Below are positions 1 to 9,068 of a DNA stretch of 64,000 nt, piece by piece. Both the position numbers and the translations under genes were made by a program. The notes under the pieces are model-generated. The model did no database searches and was not told the DNA's origin. It saw only the letters and a program-made list of their open reading frames with translations. The stretch lies in NCBI RefSeq assembly GCF_026262505.1, contig NC_067206.1, forward strand, positions 3,438,879-3,502,878. Direction: 5' to 3'. Each line of letters begins with the position of its first letter. Within the stretch, counting starts at the first letter, position 1. This DNA is from Trichomonas vaginalis G3. Lineage: Eukaryota; Parabasalia; Trichomonadida; Trichomonadidae.

Positions 1-2
1 TA

Positions 3-342
3 GCAATTGAGAAACAAGGTGATAACATGGTTGCTTTATGTCCTAAGTGTTATACATCATTCAACGGTTCAATTGATGGAAGTGATTTTTAAAAAGATTG
101 CACAAAAATGAAAGGTGTTAGTTTAAGACAAATAAGCAATTAACACCTAAAAAATATTTGGATATAATAAATGATAAAGTGATATTGATGGTCAGAATAT
201 TAATTACAACTTAAAAAATGGGTCAATGACTCGCTTAACAATCGGTAAGACTGCTACATTAACAGGAGCACACACTAAGGCTGTATGTGTGAAAAATGGA
301 TGTTGTATGCCATTTATTAATACTTTAAATTTTATTTTTTAA
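3..342 (+). pseudogene. candidate C-terminal remnant of a viral family-B DNA polymerase
   Basis: Conceptual translation gives a C-P-K-C zinc-knuckle-like stretch, then a K-M-K-G-V-S-L-R-Q-N motif, and, after frame changes, a T-L-T-G-A-H-T-K-A-V segment ending in CCMPFI before a stop at 340-342. At least two frame changes and one stop (about position 90) interrupt it. The K-x-K-G-V pattern near a C-terminus, next to an integrase gene, resembles the ends of Maverick DNA polymerases; this is recalled family knowledge and was not searched. Everything upstream is outside the window, so the polymerase active-site motifs cannot be seen. Confidence 0.4.
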
Positions 343-600
343 TGAAATTGCCACAGAAAGAGACAAAAGGAACCAAATCGATTTATACCAAATGGTTTTA
401 ACTTTCAGATTCCAAATAATCACACACAACGAATTTTTTAAATCCCATCACAGCATCAACAACAACAACAACCGCCACCATTTGATACCGTTTTAGAAAG
501 AGGAACCGTTGAATGATGGAGATTCAATATGTAAATAATGGTTTTGATACTATGATTCAAAGAGGTGGCACCCTTAAAACATTGATTTTATTTTATATAA
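343..600 (+). pseudogene. eroded small ORF with Q/P-rich tract
   Basis: From about 356 to 515 one frame is open except for a single TAA, and contains a run of five glutamines followed by three prolines, then a short acidic tail ending in TGA. No family recognised. It lies between the polymerase-like remnant and the next small gene on the same strand, so it is probably a decayed Maverick gene. Confidence 0.3.
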
Positions 601-892
601 ATGGATAACGTAGATTTAAAAATTTTAATTGCTGATTTAGTATTTAATCAAAATTTCTTGATTATTATGATTAAAAGCATATCTCCAAAAATATGATAAA
701 CAATATAACGGTGATGATATGGAATATTATTATCCATATTATAAAAATGAAATTTTGAAATATCATGATAGAATAATTTCTAAAATTAAAGACAAAATTA
801 AAAATAATGAATATTCAAAGGGAAAAACTAAATCACAACTTAAACAGTTGAAAGATTTCAAAAATAAAGTATTAAACAGAAGAAAATATTGA
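601..892 (+). pseudogene. small lysine/tyrosine-rich Maverick gene, frameshifted
   Basis: ATG at 601 opens a frame that soon stops near 705; a second frame (about 689-892) continues with a Y-rich segment (DMEYYYPYYKN) and a lysine-rich helix. The TGA at 890-892 overlaps the ATG of the next gene by one base (TGATG), the compact spacing expected of a viral operon-like array. No homologous family recognised. Confidence 0.4.
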
Positions 893-2129
893 TGAATTTA
901 TATAAATTATATAATCCTGAGCCGCAAAAGCCAAAGGAACAAAACAAAAGGTGCAAAACGCCCAGGTTCTTCAGACCATAAATGAAGCGCAAGCTTTAAT
1001 TTATGATTCATTAGTTAAACCATATTCAGCCCGACTTTTAAATGAAGATCAACTTTTGGAATTCATCCTTCAACATAAACTTGAAGCGGGAAAGTATATC
1101 AAACCTTTATATACAGCATATTTAAAACAAATGAATAGAATACATCCAGAATTAATGAAGGGAAATGAATTCCAAAATCATCATCCAAAATCAAAGCAGA
1201 TAAAATTAAACCACTTGCAACAACAAAACCTCCAACGACAGTACCGCCTCCTCCTTCAGTTAATCCTTCATCATTCACTTTATTATATCCATTTCAAACA
1301 TTAAAGAAGCAAAAAGATTTTAAAAAGGATTTCAAGATATTAAATAAACCAATTGACCCGAAAATTCAACCGTTAAAGGAAAAATTTAGTCGCCCTTCAT
1401 TTGCTCCATATCCATATTCATACGAAATCGATCATTTAGAATATTCAAAAGGAAACGTTACTTATTTATTTGCCATTAACATTAACACTAGATATTTATA
1501 TTGCATTCCAGTGAAAGGGAAAACAGAACAGGAAACAAGAAGAGCTATTCAATACTTACTAGATCATGAAAGAGTAGATAATATAAGGGGTGATGGTGAT
1601 AAAGGATTTCAGGCAACTATGACTCATTATTTCCCACAAATTAATTTTTTCTTTTCATCCTCTCCATATACGTTTCATAATAAAATAGTTGATGCGGTAA
1701 TGAGAACTCTTAGAGATGCGTTAGGGTTAACGGTCAGATATACTGGGATGGAAATCATGACTCCATCATACAGCATTAGTATATTATTACAATAATACAT
1801 GGCATAGAACTATAAACATGAAACCAGTGGAAATGAAAAATGATATTTCAAAAGAATGGGAATATATTAGAAAGCAAATGGAAAGGTTGAATGATGTTAA
1901 ACGTGAACAAATTAATTCGGGGCTCATGAATTTTAAACAAGGGGATAAAGTTTTGATTCATCTCGATTATGGAAAAACTAATAAATCAATGACAAAAAGA
2001 AGACGAAGATTTGACACAATAGCTGAATTTGTTAGATACATTAACGGCAATGCATTAGTTGAAGTTGACAATAAATTAATAGAAATTCCGATTTATTTTA
2101 TTACTCCATTATATTTAAATAATATTTAA
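892..2129 (+). pseudogene. retroviral-type (rve) integrase of Maverick A, several frameshifts
   Basis: The gene would insert the element into the host chromosome. An N-terminal part is open at 951-1304. The catalytic core follows in another frame from about 1305 to 1795: first acidic residue in YEIDHLEY, a strand AININTRYLYCIP, second in IRGDGDKGF, and a C-terminal helix HNKIVDAVMRTLRD about 33 residues later. The third acidic position is aspartate, not the usual glutamate. A detached C-terminal part (1818-2129) carries a basic KRRRRFD segment and a barrel-like end. Frame breaks near 950, 1200-1300 and 1795 mean no full protein can be made. Domain assignment is by motif order; the similarity to trichomonad Maverick integrases is from memory. 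Confidence 0.75.
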
Positions 2130-2148
2130 TTTTTTTAATTCGTAAGAA

Positions 2149-2443
2149 ATGAGTGACAACGAAGCAGTCAAGAGTCCTGACGATGAATATAAAAAGAAAC
2201 TAAACAGAATTAAATCAAAAATATGCTATTACAAAAAGAAGCCACAATGCGTGGGGTTGATGCCCATAAAACTAAAGTAATTGAAAACGATAAAGAGAAG
2301 AAGGAAATAATCGAAAATTAGAAACTTACCGTTCAATCCTTAAACTGAGTGAAGCAAAAATAAAAGAATTTAATAGAATAAATAAATTGATAGGAAGAGA
2401 TGAATTTAATAAAGATGAATTTTTAAACTCTATCCAAATTTAA
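2149..2443 (+). pseudogene. small charged Maverick ORF, frameshifted
   Basis: ATG at 2149 follows a viral-style T-rich leader and begins MSDNEAVKSPDDEYKKKLNRIK. The frame stops early, and lysine/glutamate-rich coding continues in two other frames to the TAA at 2441-2443 (FNRINKLIGRDEFNKDEF). At least two indels. Likely a small coiled-coil protein of unknown role directly downstream of the integrase. Confidence 0.4.
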
Positions 2444-2473
2444 TTTTTATTTTTCTTTGACAACGTCTCGAAT

Positions 2474-2799
2474 AACTGAAGGTGCTACCATGTTACCATG
2501 TGCTACCAGGTTAATTAACTTCTCTGAAAAAAGAGACAACATGACATTTTGACAACAGTTCAGGAGGAAGGCATTTATGAATTATTTTTGAAGAACTGAA
2601 GGTGCTACCATGTTACCATGTGCTACCAGGTTAATTAACTTCTCTGAAAAAATGAGACAACATGACATTTTGACAACAGTTCAGGAGGAAGGCATTTATG
2701 AATTATTTTTGAAGAACTGAAGGTGCTACCATGTTACCATGTGCTACCAGGTTAATTAACTTCTCTGAAAAAATGAGACAACATGACATTTTGACAACA
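2474..2799 (+). repeat. three tandem copies of a ~121-bp repeat (forward)
   Basis: Copies begin at 2474, 2594 and 2715 (AACTGAAGGTGCTACC...), with the last ending near 2799. Each unit holds the small inverted structure GGTGCTACCATG...CATGTGCTACC. The same unit occurs in opposite orientation at 5222-5318 (one copy) and 7478-7816 (three copies), so these arrays frame the helicase/KilA-N cassette. Confidence 0.95.
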
Positions 2800-2835
2800 C
2801 AGCAGGATTAATGCAAAAATAATTCCAATCATACT

Positions 2836-3212
2836 TTATAAAGCATCATTTACAGGTATTTCATCGTCAGTAAATGAATCCTCATTATCGTTTGGTTCAA
2901 CCTGTTTATATAATCCTTTCATTTCTTCTTTCAAAACATAACACCATGTTTGTTTATCGTCTATTCTTCTATGTTTCCTATCACATTTATCCTTAATGCT
3001 CATTTGGAAATTCTTGTCTTTCATGTCTGATGGTTTGCAGAATAGAGCATTTTTACACGTCATACCTGCACACAATTCATCATAATGTGTATTTATCCAT
3101 ACATCTAAAGGATTTGTTGATAATTCAATTAAATCTTGTTTTGGCTTCAGTCATCGGTATGATTCGTACATTAAATGATGAAAGGTCATATTGCATAAAA
3201 TACGTCAGTAAA
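2836..3212 (-). pseudogene. detached C-terminus of the primase-helicase
   Basis: Reading on the minus strand past the stop at 3213, the helicase coding sequence continues in a second frame (about 3125-3212) and then a third (2836-3125) ending with an acidic tail (DNEDSFTDDEIPVNDAL). Two indels separate these from the main ORF. The last 79 residues are basic with several cysteines. It is either decay or a strain-specific truncation; the enzyme core upstream is intact. Confidence 0.65.
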
Positions 3213-5150
3213 TTAATCATAAAATTCCTTAGTGCATGAATCCATTAAATTCTTGAAGTAATCAAATTGACCCTTAAATTTACCATTAACTCTTAAAACT
3301 ACGTATCTTCTGTCTCCAACTTCAATTTTGACAGGGTAGACGTTATTAGTTACGAAAATGAAGTTTGCAACGTTCTGAGCAGTTCTTCTGGGTTGATTCT
3401 TTTCATTAATTCTAATCTCATTATCCGTTATAATTGATTTCAAAGCGTTGAAGTTTGCAAGTCTGTCTTCACCAACATTCTTGAGTTCATTAAGTACAAG
3501 AAACATTTTATTCTCAACTACTGAATTGAAATTACCCGTTAGCTCACCTATTTCAGTAATGTTTTTACATGAATAACCAGCGAGGAGTTCAGAAATAATG
3601 TCTGTAAATCTGTTTTTACCTGTTCCCTGAAGTCCTTTCAAAATAATTGCTGTTTCATTCTTGATTCCAGGATGTTGAATCATTGATGCAATCCAGCCGA
3701 GTAGGTATTTATACACTTCATCATTATTATCACAAATGGCTTCTTTAATGAAATCCATAAACATCTCAATTTTTGAGTAATCAGGCTTTTCGAGAATGTT
3801 GTATTTATAACCCTGAAACGTTGAGAAAACATCTGGGGAATCAGATTTAAAGCAAACACCCTTAACGGTTAATGAGGATAATTGATTTAGTAGTACGTCC
3901 CATGCTGTTATTGTTTTACCTTCTTCTTTAAATAATTTAATCATTTTAAGTGACTCTTTCATGTTTGATTGAAGAACGAATGATATTTGATTCATTTTAT
4001 CGTGGATATTATAGTCCTTTTGAATGAAATATTTATTTCCACAATCTACAAAACGGATTACACGTGATAAATCCTCAATGACTTCAGAACTGTTTTTATA
4101 CTGATGATTTTCAGCCTTGCGTCTAATATCTGTTATCAAGAATGAATCATCAAGTTTTATATCAAATGTTATTTTTGGCTTACGTAATAAAGGCAAAACG
4201 TATTCATCATAATATTCCTTTTGATATAGTTTTAGAATCTTCACTAAAACAAATGGAGAAGTCATTAAATGTGCATATCTACTACGTGCTTTTTCAAAAT
4301 TACTTTTTGCATTTTCAGTTAAATTGCAGAAGTTATAAACGTTATCGTATGCTTCATTAATTAAATGATTAGGTAACGAATTAATTGCTTGAAACAGTGT
4401 GAATAATGTAACTTCTTTTTCTAAATTCATGTTTCCACCGTCATTATGTACTTCAAAATCACTGATGCCATCAACTATGCTCTGGGCAAGTTTATCGTCA
4501 ATGTTTACATCTTTGTTTTCATTCATGATAGTCTTTATTTCTTCATTCTTCTGTTCAACTCTTACCTTAATATTCAAATCATTTAATATATCATTCACTG
4601 TTCTGGTTATGGTCGAGTCATAACTTCCACGAATGAATGAGTATGTATTGATTGGTTCTGATGCATTCTTGCGAACTCTTGAATCAGCCATAACCACTAA
4701 AGAACGCTTTGAATCATCCATAGAAGTCATGATATCAATATCATAATCATTGCAGGAATAACATTTAATCATTCTGTTCGAAACTGAATAGAAGAAATTA
4801 GTGTTGCAATAAATGTGAAGACCTCCTGAAGCGGTTTTAACGATAACATCTTTATCCGAAAGTTTTGATAAAATATCTTTTCTAACTGTTTCTTTAAGTT
4901 CATCATTGTATGATTTATTGATATCAACATCTATAATCGTTAAATTTGAAATTTTATTTACTAATAAAGCCATACCAGTTTTCCTTCCTCTTCCTCCATC
5001 GTGTTTGAGGTAGTTATGTAAATCAATCTTGTTTTCACCAATTCTTTCGTTGAGGGTTTTAGTTTCTGCCACAACTAATTCCTCAGCTAATGAATCAATA
5101 ACTTTTTCATCAGAAACGATAAAGTTACTGTTGTTGTTTGTTGCTGTCAT
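3213..5150 (-). CDS. primase-polymerase / SF3 (D5-like) helicase
   Basis: A 645-residue replication protein. The N-terminal 50-200 residues look like an archaeo-eukaryotic primase (AEP) domain, with acidic motif DVD at 74-76 and SGGLHIY at 108-114. The C-terminal 200 residues form a superfamily 3 AAA+ helicase: P-loop GLQGTGKN at about 506, Walker B-type FLVLNE at about 545-550, sensor VTNN near 600 and GDRR at about 612. Such proteins prime and unwind DNA in nucleocytoplasmic large DNA viruses, virophages and some Polinton-like viruses. The ATG at 5150 follows the same T-rich promoter module as the KilA-N genes. The usual C-terminal extension is lost by frameshift at 3213. It lies between inverted 121-bp repeats. 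Confidence 0.9.
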   Translation of the reverse strand: MTATNNNSNFIVSDEKVIDSLAEELVVAETKTLNERIGENKIDLHNYLKHDGGRGRKTGMALLVNKISNLTIIDVDINKSYNDELKETVRKDILSKLSDKDVIVKTASGGLHIYCNTNFFYSVSNRMIKCYSCNDYDIDIMTSMDDSKRSLVVMADSRVRKNASEPINTYSFIRGSYDSTITRTVNDILNDLNIKVRVEQKNEEIKTIMNENKDVNIDDKLAQSIVDGISDFEVHNDGGNMNLEKEVTLFTLFQAINSLPNHLINEAYDNVYNFCNLTENAKSNFEKARSRYAHLMTSPFVLVKILKLYQKEYYDEYVLPLLRKPKITFDIKLDDSFLITDIRRKAENHQYKNSSEVIEDLSRVIRFVDCGNKYFIQKDYNIHDKMNQISFVLQSNMKESLKMIKLFKEEGKTITAWDVLLNQLSSLTVKGVCFKSDSPDVFSTFQGYKYNILEKPDYSKIEMFMDFIKEAICDNNDEVYKYLLGWIASMIQHPGIKNETAIILKGLQGTGKNRFTDIISELLAGYSCKNITEIGELTGNFNSVVENKMFLVLNELKNVGEDRLANFNALKSIITDNEIRINEKNQPRRTAQNVANFIFVTNNVYPVKIEVGDRRYVVLRVNGKFKGQFDYFKNLMDSCTKEFYD

Positions 5151-5215
5151 TTATATAGGAATAAAAAAATAAAAATAATTTTAAAACTAACTTTATTTTT
5201 GGACTGCATCAAATT
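5151..5215 (-). promoter_or_regulatory. KilA-N-type promoter module upstream of the helicase
   Basis: On the minus strand the sequence reads AAAAATAAAGTTAGTTTT, a spacer, then TATTTTTATTTTTTTATT, about 10 bases from the ATG. The same two-part arrangement precedes the genes starting at 5643, 6915, 44404 and 46221, which is why it is called a promoter. Experimental proof is absent. Confidence 0.55.
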
Positions 5216-5221
5216 TCCAGG

Positions 5222-5318
5222 ACTGTTGTCAAAATGTCATGTTGTCTCATTTTTTCAGAGAAGTTAATTAACCTGGTAGCACATGGTAACATGGTAGCAC
5301 CTTCAGTTCTTCAAAAAT
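5222..5318 (-). repeat. single 121-bp-family repeat (reverse)
   Basis: Reverse-complement copy of the unit at 2474-2799, truncated at one end (CTGTTGTCAAAATGTC ... TTCTTCAAAAATAA). It separates the helicase promoter from the 3' end of a KilA-N remnant and, with the forward array, makes the helicase gene the centre of an inverted repeat. Confidence 0.95.
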
Positions 5319-5320
5319 AA

Positions 5321-5643
5321 TTAATTATTGAATAACCTGATATCTAACCTCATTTCTACCCTCTTGCGATTTTCATACGGAATCTCTTCTCTCGGTTTTC
5401 CGAGGGAAGCAATCATATGAGGAAATTCTTCTAAAATTTCTTTTGTCTGTTGGTTTTCAAACCAATGATATGCTTGCTTTGTAGAACGAAGAGCATTCAT
5501 TATACTTTGCATTTTTACACGTCATCTTTGACCGAACGAATGAGTCTCAATTGTTTGTTATATTGTATGTACTCGTATTCTTCATTTATGGCTTCATGAA
5601 CGATAGCAGTTGTTGTGTTCTCTGTTGTTGACATTACTGTCAT
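5321..5643 (-). pseudogene. KilA-N-type gene remnant, truncated by repeat
   Basis: Close paralogue of the intact gene at 46699-47505. The first about 40 residues (from ATG 5643 or 5634) match its start (TTENTTTAIVHEAI); the frame then breaks near 5530 where the paralogue is continuous, resumes with MNALRSTKQAYHWFENQQTK and ends after YENRK, where the 121-bp repeat begins. The in-frame palindrome found in the paralogue is present here in an altered form (about 5392-5415). KilA-N proteins are DNA-binding proteins of large DNA viruses and phages; this copy cannot be functional. Confidence 0.8.
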
Positions 5644-5719
5644 TTCATACAAAATAAAAAAATAAAAATAAAACTAACTTTATTTTTCTAACTAATGAAA
5701 TTCATTATTTTTGTTGCTG

Positions 5720-5972
5720 AATTCAATAAAAATATATTTTAGGTGAAGAGGTTAGATCTAACCTCATTTCTAACCTCATTTCTACCCTCAAGATTTACAA
5801 ACGTTTAACGTGATATACGTTATTTTTTAAATTTTGTGAAAACTCAACGGTTTGACACATGCCCTAAAAATTATTTTACTCAGAATTTTGTTGCTGAATT
5901 CAATAAAAATATATTTTAGGTGAAGAGGTGAGATTTCACCAGTTTTCTCACCTAATTTTTCACCCCAGTTAT
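5720..5972. repeat. two intergenic hairpin modules (GGTTAGA type and GGTGAGA type)
   Basis: At 5740-5790 the sequence has GAGGTTAGATCTAACCTC followed by two further CTAACC/CTACCC arms. At 5920-5968 an equivalent layout uses GGTGAGATTTCACC and CTCACC/TTCACCCC arms. Both follow an identical stretch (GTTGCTGAATTCAATAAAAA) ending ATATATTTTAGGTGAAGAGG. The arms differ between modules yet still pair, so the structure appears to be kept rather than the exact bases. Perhaps an operator or a terminator. Confidence 0.6.
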
Positions 5973-5973
5973 T

Positions 5974-6855
5974 TTATAAGCGTTTTACATGAATTGTACG
6001 ATGTATATTTGAAATTCTAAACAATTTCGTAGCTTCTATTTCTTCTGTCAGTATGTCAAAAGTTTTAACAATGCCGAAAGTTTCTTTATACTTCTTCTTG
6101 ACGTCAGATAGAAGGAAATCGTCAGCTGTTGGATAGTTTTTGTTCAGAAATGCTAACATGTCAATTTTATCTTCTGCTGGTTTCTCTACTTCTTTCTTTA
6201 AGTCAGCATAGTCGTTTCTCATACGTTCTATCTCTTTGACGGAGTAGTTATATTTCCTCATTGCTGCTTTACATTTTGAACATTGTGGATTCATTTTTGC
6301 GTTATACATTGAAATTTGACCTGCTAGAACAACTAAGGCGTCAATGGTTTTCTTTAACTCAAAAGTTGTTGGTTTTATTTGTCCATTCCATATTTTACAT
6401 CTTTTATCTTTATCTCTTATCTGCCATACACATTCAGCAACTAATGAAACAAAGTTGTCGTATGTCTTAAACTCCCCAGATTTATATATGTCAGAGATGT
6501 TCTTATATACCATGTCGCAATCTTTGTCCATAACTTTATGGTTGCAATGATATCCTAGAAACTCATAATTTACTTTACGTATGAACTTCTTTATTTCTAC
6601 TGAATCAGTAACTTTAACTTCTATTTCATCGAATTCAGGAATAGTTAGTTTTTGTTGCTGAATTTCAGGCAATTTGGGTAAATGGTCTATGATATCTTGC
6701 ATTTCATATAGCTCCTCTCCATTTGTTTCATCTTTCGCACTACAGTCTAAATTACTTGTTAAAAGTTCTTGCTTAATTCTTTGTATTTCTGTCTCAAAAG
6801 TATATGAAGAAGGAATGAAGCTTTTCATCTCTACTAACATAGACGTAGGATTCAT
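5974..6855 (-). CDS. MSV199/KilA-N-family protein, N-terminal part (paralogue of 44404-45712)
   Basis: A 293-residue protein nearly identical over about 220 residues to the product of 44404-45712 (MNPTSMLVEMKSF, C-x-x-C in PQCSKCKAAMRK, then KEIERMRNDYADLKKE). The last about 65 residues differ, with a helical segment ADDFLLSDVKKKYKETFGI. The GIY-YIG/T5orf172-like C-terminus of the paralogue is absent. An upstream ATG at 6915 is in frame but followed by a TAA after ten codons, so translation probably starts at 6855; this looks like loss of the original N-terminus. Role inferred: DNA-binding or regulatory protein of the element. Confidence 0.7.
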   Translation of the reverse strand: MNPTSMLVEMKSFIPSSYTFETEIQRIKQELLTSNLDCSAKDETNGEELYEMQDIIDHLPKLPEIQQQKLTIPEFDEIEVKVTDSVEIKKFIRKVNYEFLGYHCNHKVMDKDCDMVYKNISDIYKSGEFKTYDNFVSLVAECVWQIRDKDKRCKIWNGQIKPTTFELKKTIDALVVLAGQISMYNAKMNPQCSKCKAAMRKYNYSVKEIERMRNDYADLKKEVEKPAEDKIDMLAFLNKNYPTADDFLLSDVKKKYKETFGIVKTFDILTEEIEATKLFRISNIHRTIHVKRL

Positions 6856-6915
6856 GACTAGCGAGTTTGGTGCTGTAGTTGTTTAAATTGTTGTTGTGCC
6901 GATTGTTGAAATCAT

Positions 6916-6965
6916 ATCTTTTATACAAAATAAAAAAATAAAAATAAAACTAACTTTATTTTTTC
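6916..6965 (-). promoter_or_regulatory. KilA-N-type promoter module
   Basis: Minus-strand AAAAATAAAGTTAGTTTT followed directly by TATTTTTATTTTTTTATTTT and GTAT. Practically identical to the module upstream of 5643, and highly similar to those at 44347-44403 and 46155-46220. Confidence 0.6.
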
Positions 6966-7063
6966 TATCTTAAGGAAATTCATGAAAATTCACGAGAAAG
7001 CAAAAGCAATCTGAGCCGCTAAGCGGTGAGGGTGAAAAAACAGGTGAAATCTCACCTCTTCAC

Positions 7064-7464
7064 CTAAACATTATTTTTGCTGAATTCAGCAACAAAATGA
7101 ACGAGGTCAGGATGTATGTAAATACCTTTGAATTCATTTATAACGCCCTTAGTAAGCTCATAAAATGCTTGTTTTGAGGTGGAGCCAAAAGTGGCTCGAC
7201 CGTATTCTTTCAACCAAAACTCAAGAATTTCCTGCATGAATTTTGTATAAAAAAACAACCGTCTGAATTCCGGCGGTTGCTATATTCTTCACAAAATGCC
7301 TTATAATACTCTTCCCAGGACTTATTTTCCAATAACTTTCTAAAGTCTTTCCTAAACTGACTGACTGACGGCACAAAGTGGCTTAATGAAAACATTAATA
7401 TATAAAATTCATGAAAATTCATGAGGGTAGAAATGAGGTTAGATCTAACCATTAACGTAAACAT
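7064..7464 (-). pseudogene. KilA-N gene fragment, 5'-truncated and frameshifted
   Basis: Matches the middle of the intact KilA-N gene at 43376-44038: FRKDFRKLLENKSWEEYYKAF, CEEYS and the palindrome-encoded region (NRRNSDGCF). A frame change near 7260 leads into a second open stretch with GIYIHPDLVHFVAEF that stops at 7064. The start of the KilA-N domain is missing, replaced by a hairpin module and the 121-bp repeats. Not functional. Confidence 0.75.
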
Positions 7465-7477
7465 TTATTTCCTGTGT

Positions 7478-7816
7478 TGTTGTCAAAATGTCATGTTGTC
7501 TCATTTTTTCAGAGAAGTTAATTAACCTGGTAGCACATGGTAACATGGTAGCACCTTCAGTTCTTCAAAAATAATTCATAAATGCCTTCCTCCTGAACTG
7601 TTGTCAAAATGTCATGTTGTCTCATTTTTTCAGAGAAGTTAATTAACCTGGTAGCACATGGTAACATGGTAGCACCTTCAGTTCTTCAAAAATAATTCAT
7701 AAATGCCTTCCTCCTGAACTGTTGTCAAAATGTCATGTTGTCATCATTTTTCAGAGAAGTTAAATAACCTGGTAGCACATGGTAACATGGTAGCACCTTC
7801 AGTTCTTCAAAAATAA
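7478..7816 (-). repeat. three tandem copies of the ~121-bp repeat (reverse)
   Basis: Three reverse-orientation copies of the unit seen at 2474-2799, each reading TGTTGTCAAAATGTCATG through TTCTTCAAAAATAA. The array ends with TAATTAATTATTGAATAACC, the same terminal sequence that ends the single copy at 5318. This marks the right edge of the cassette; the Maverick virion genes begin shortly afterwards. Confidence 0.95.
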
Positions 7817-7988
7817 TTAATTATTGAATAACCTAAAAACATGAGACTTTGTCTCCGGACTCTTTGAGTCACTTAACGTAAACATTATTTTTGGGTCATT
7901 TACACTCATTACCTAATTAATTACAGACATAAAATATATTTAGTTCATTCGGTAAGCGTAAACCCTTTGGGTCAAGTCTCAAGCACAT
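7817..7988. other. short intergenic spacer
   Basis: No gene. It contains AACGTAAACATTATTTTTGGG and a GGGTCATTTACACTCATTAC motif that also appears (as its complement or variant) near 44240 and 45813 in Maverick B, suggesting a shared intergenic element. Confidence 0.5.
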
Positions 7989-9044
7989 TCAATGAACGCG
8001 GTACCATGCGAATACAGTCACAAATGGTGGCATGTAATCTTTACCCGAGCCTGTTGGATTTGTTGTGAAAGTGTGTGAATGATTTCCTGCGGTTCCACAG
8101 AAAATACCTGTGCTTGAATCTACTGGGTCAGTTGTGATATCATATCTATTCATTCCCCATCTATCCGAACCCGCTGCAAGATTTATATAACCTCTTTTTG
8201 TTATTGAATGTGAATGATTACCTGTTGTGTTTGTAGTTCCTGTATGAGTGTGCGGTGGAAGGTTTGCTTCTTTAATTTTCTTCGAACCTCCTGTTTGCTT
8301 TGAATATCTAGCACAGTATAAGAATTTATCTACAATCTGCTTCCACGTACCAAAACCTAAAACTTCTGATGGATTTGTTGAGTTCATTGACGTATAAATA
8401 GAACCAACAGGATATAATGTTTGAAGTATTTCATTTTTCATGCTTGTAATCACATCATTTACTTCCGACTTCTTTGCATAATTTTCATCAACATATGTTT
8501 TATCTGCTTTAAGGTCTAAACATCCTGAAACCCATTCTGTATCAGCTTTAACTTTAAAAGTCTCAAATGTCCATTCATGATACCATTCAACCTTTTCTTT
8601 AATTTCATTATCTTTTTCATCAACATAAACCAAATTTGCCTTCTTCTCTAACTCACTATCCACATATGTTTTATCCACCTTCTTCATTATGTCATTTAGG
8701 AAACCTTCTATGAATTCCTCATTTAAATTAAATCTTCCAATCTTCAAAACTTTAGGAAATGCATTTAATGCGTAATATCTCTGTTCTTCTGGTGGAATTG
8801 ATGTTATATCATCCGTTATTCCTTTAATTTTTGAATTCATAAATAAAATTTCTTTTATATTTGATATCACCGCACCACCTTTGCAAACGAATTCGAAATG
8901 TTCATTTTTCAATACTATCTCCAAATCTCCATATTTCAACCTTTGCGTTTGTTCTGCCGTCTTTGAATTATATGCATATATGGCGTATGTAATGGTCTGA
9001 AGGACCTGGGTGCTTTGCGCCTTAAGTTGCTGTTGTTTAATCAT
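7989..9044 (-). CDS. phage-like collar/tail-fibre protein
   Basis: A 351-residue protein. Residues 1-120 are unrecognised; 120-200 hold repeats of the type KADKTYVDENYAKKSEV typical of trimeric fibre shafts; the C-terminal 140 residues resemble the phage tail collar/short-tail-fibre domain: YPVGSIYTSMNSTNP, FGTWKQIVDKFLYC, PPHTHTG, GNHSHS, GNHSHT and a final MPPFVTVFAWYR. Histidine pairs in such domains bind metal in phage fibres. The likely role is a receptor-binding spike on the virion. The gene is complete and lies at the end of the minus-strand virion block. Maverick B has a frameshifted relative at 37347-39011. Confidence 0.85.
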   Translation of the reverse strand: MIKQQQLKAQSTQVLQTITYAIYAYNSKTAEQTQRLKYGDLEIVLKNEHFEFVCKGGAVISNIKEILFMNSKIKGITDDITSIPPEEQRYYALNAFPKVLKIGRFNLNEEFIEGFLNDIMKKVDKTYVDSELEKKANLVYVDEKDNEIKEKVEWYHEWTFETFKVKADTEWVSGCLDLKADKTYVDENYAKKSEVNDVITSMKNEILQTLYPVGSIYTSMNSTNPSEVLGFGTWKQIVDKFLYCARYSKQTGGSKKIKEANLPPHTHTGTTNTTGNHSHSITKRGYINLAAGSDRWGMNRYDITTDPVDSSTGIFCGTAGNHSHTFTTNPTGSGKDYMPPFVTVFAWYRVH

Positions 9045-9068
9045 TTATTATGATTTAAAAATAAATAT

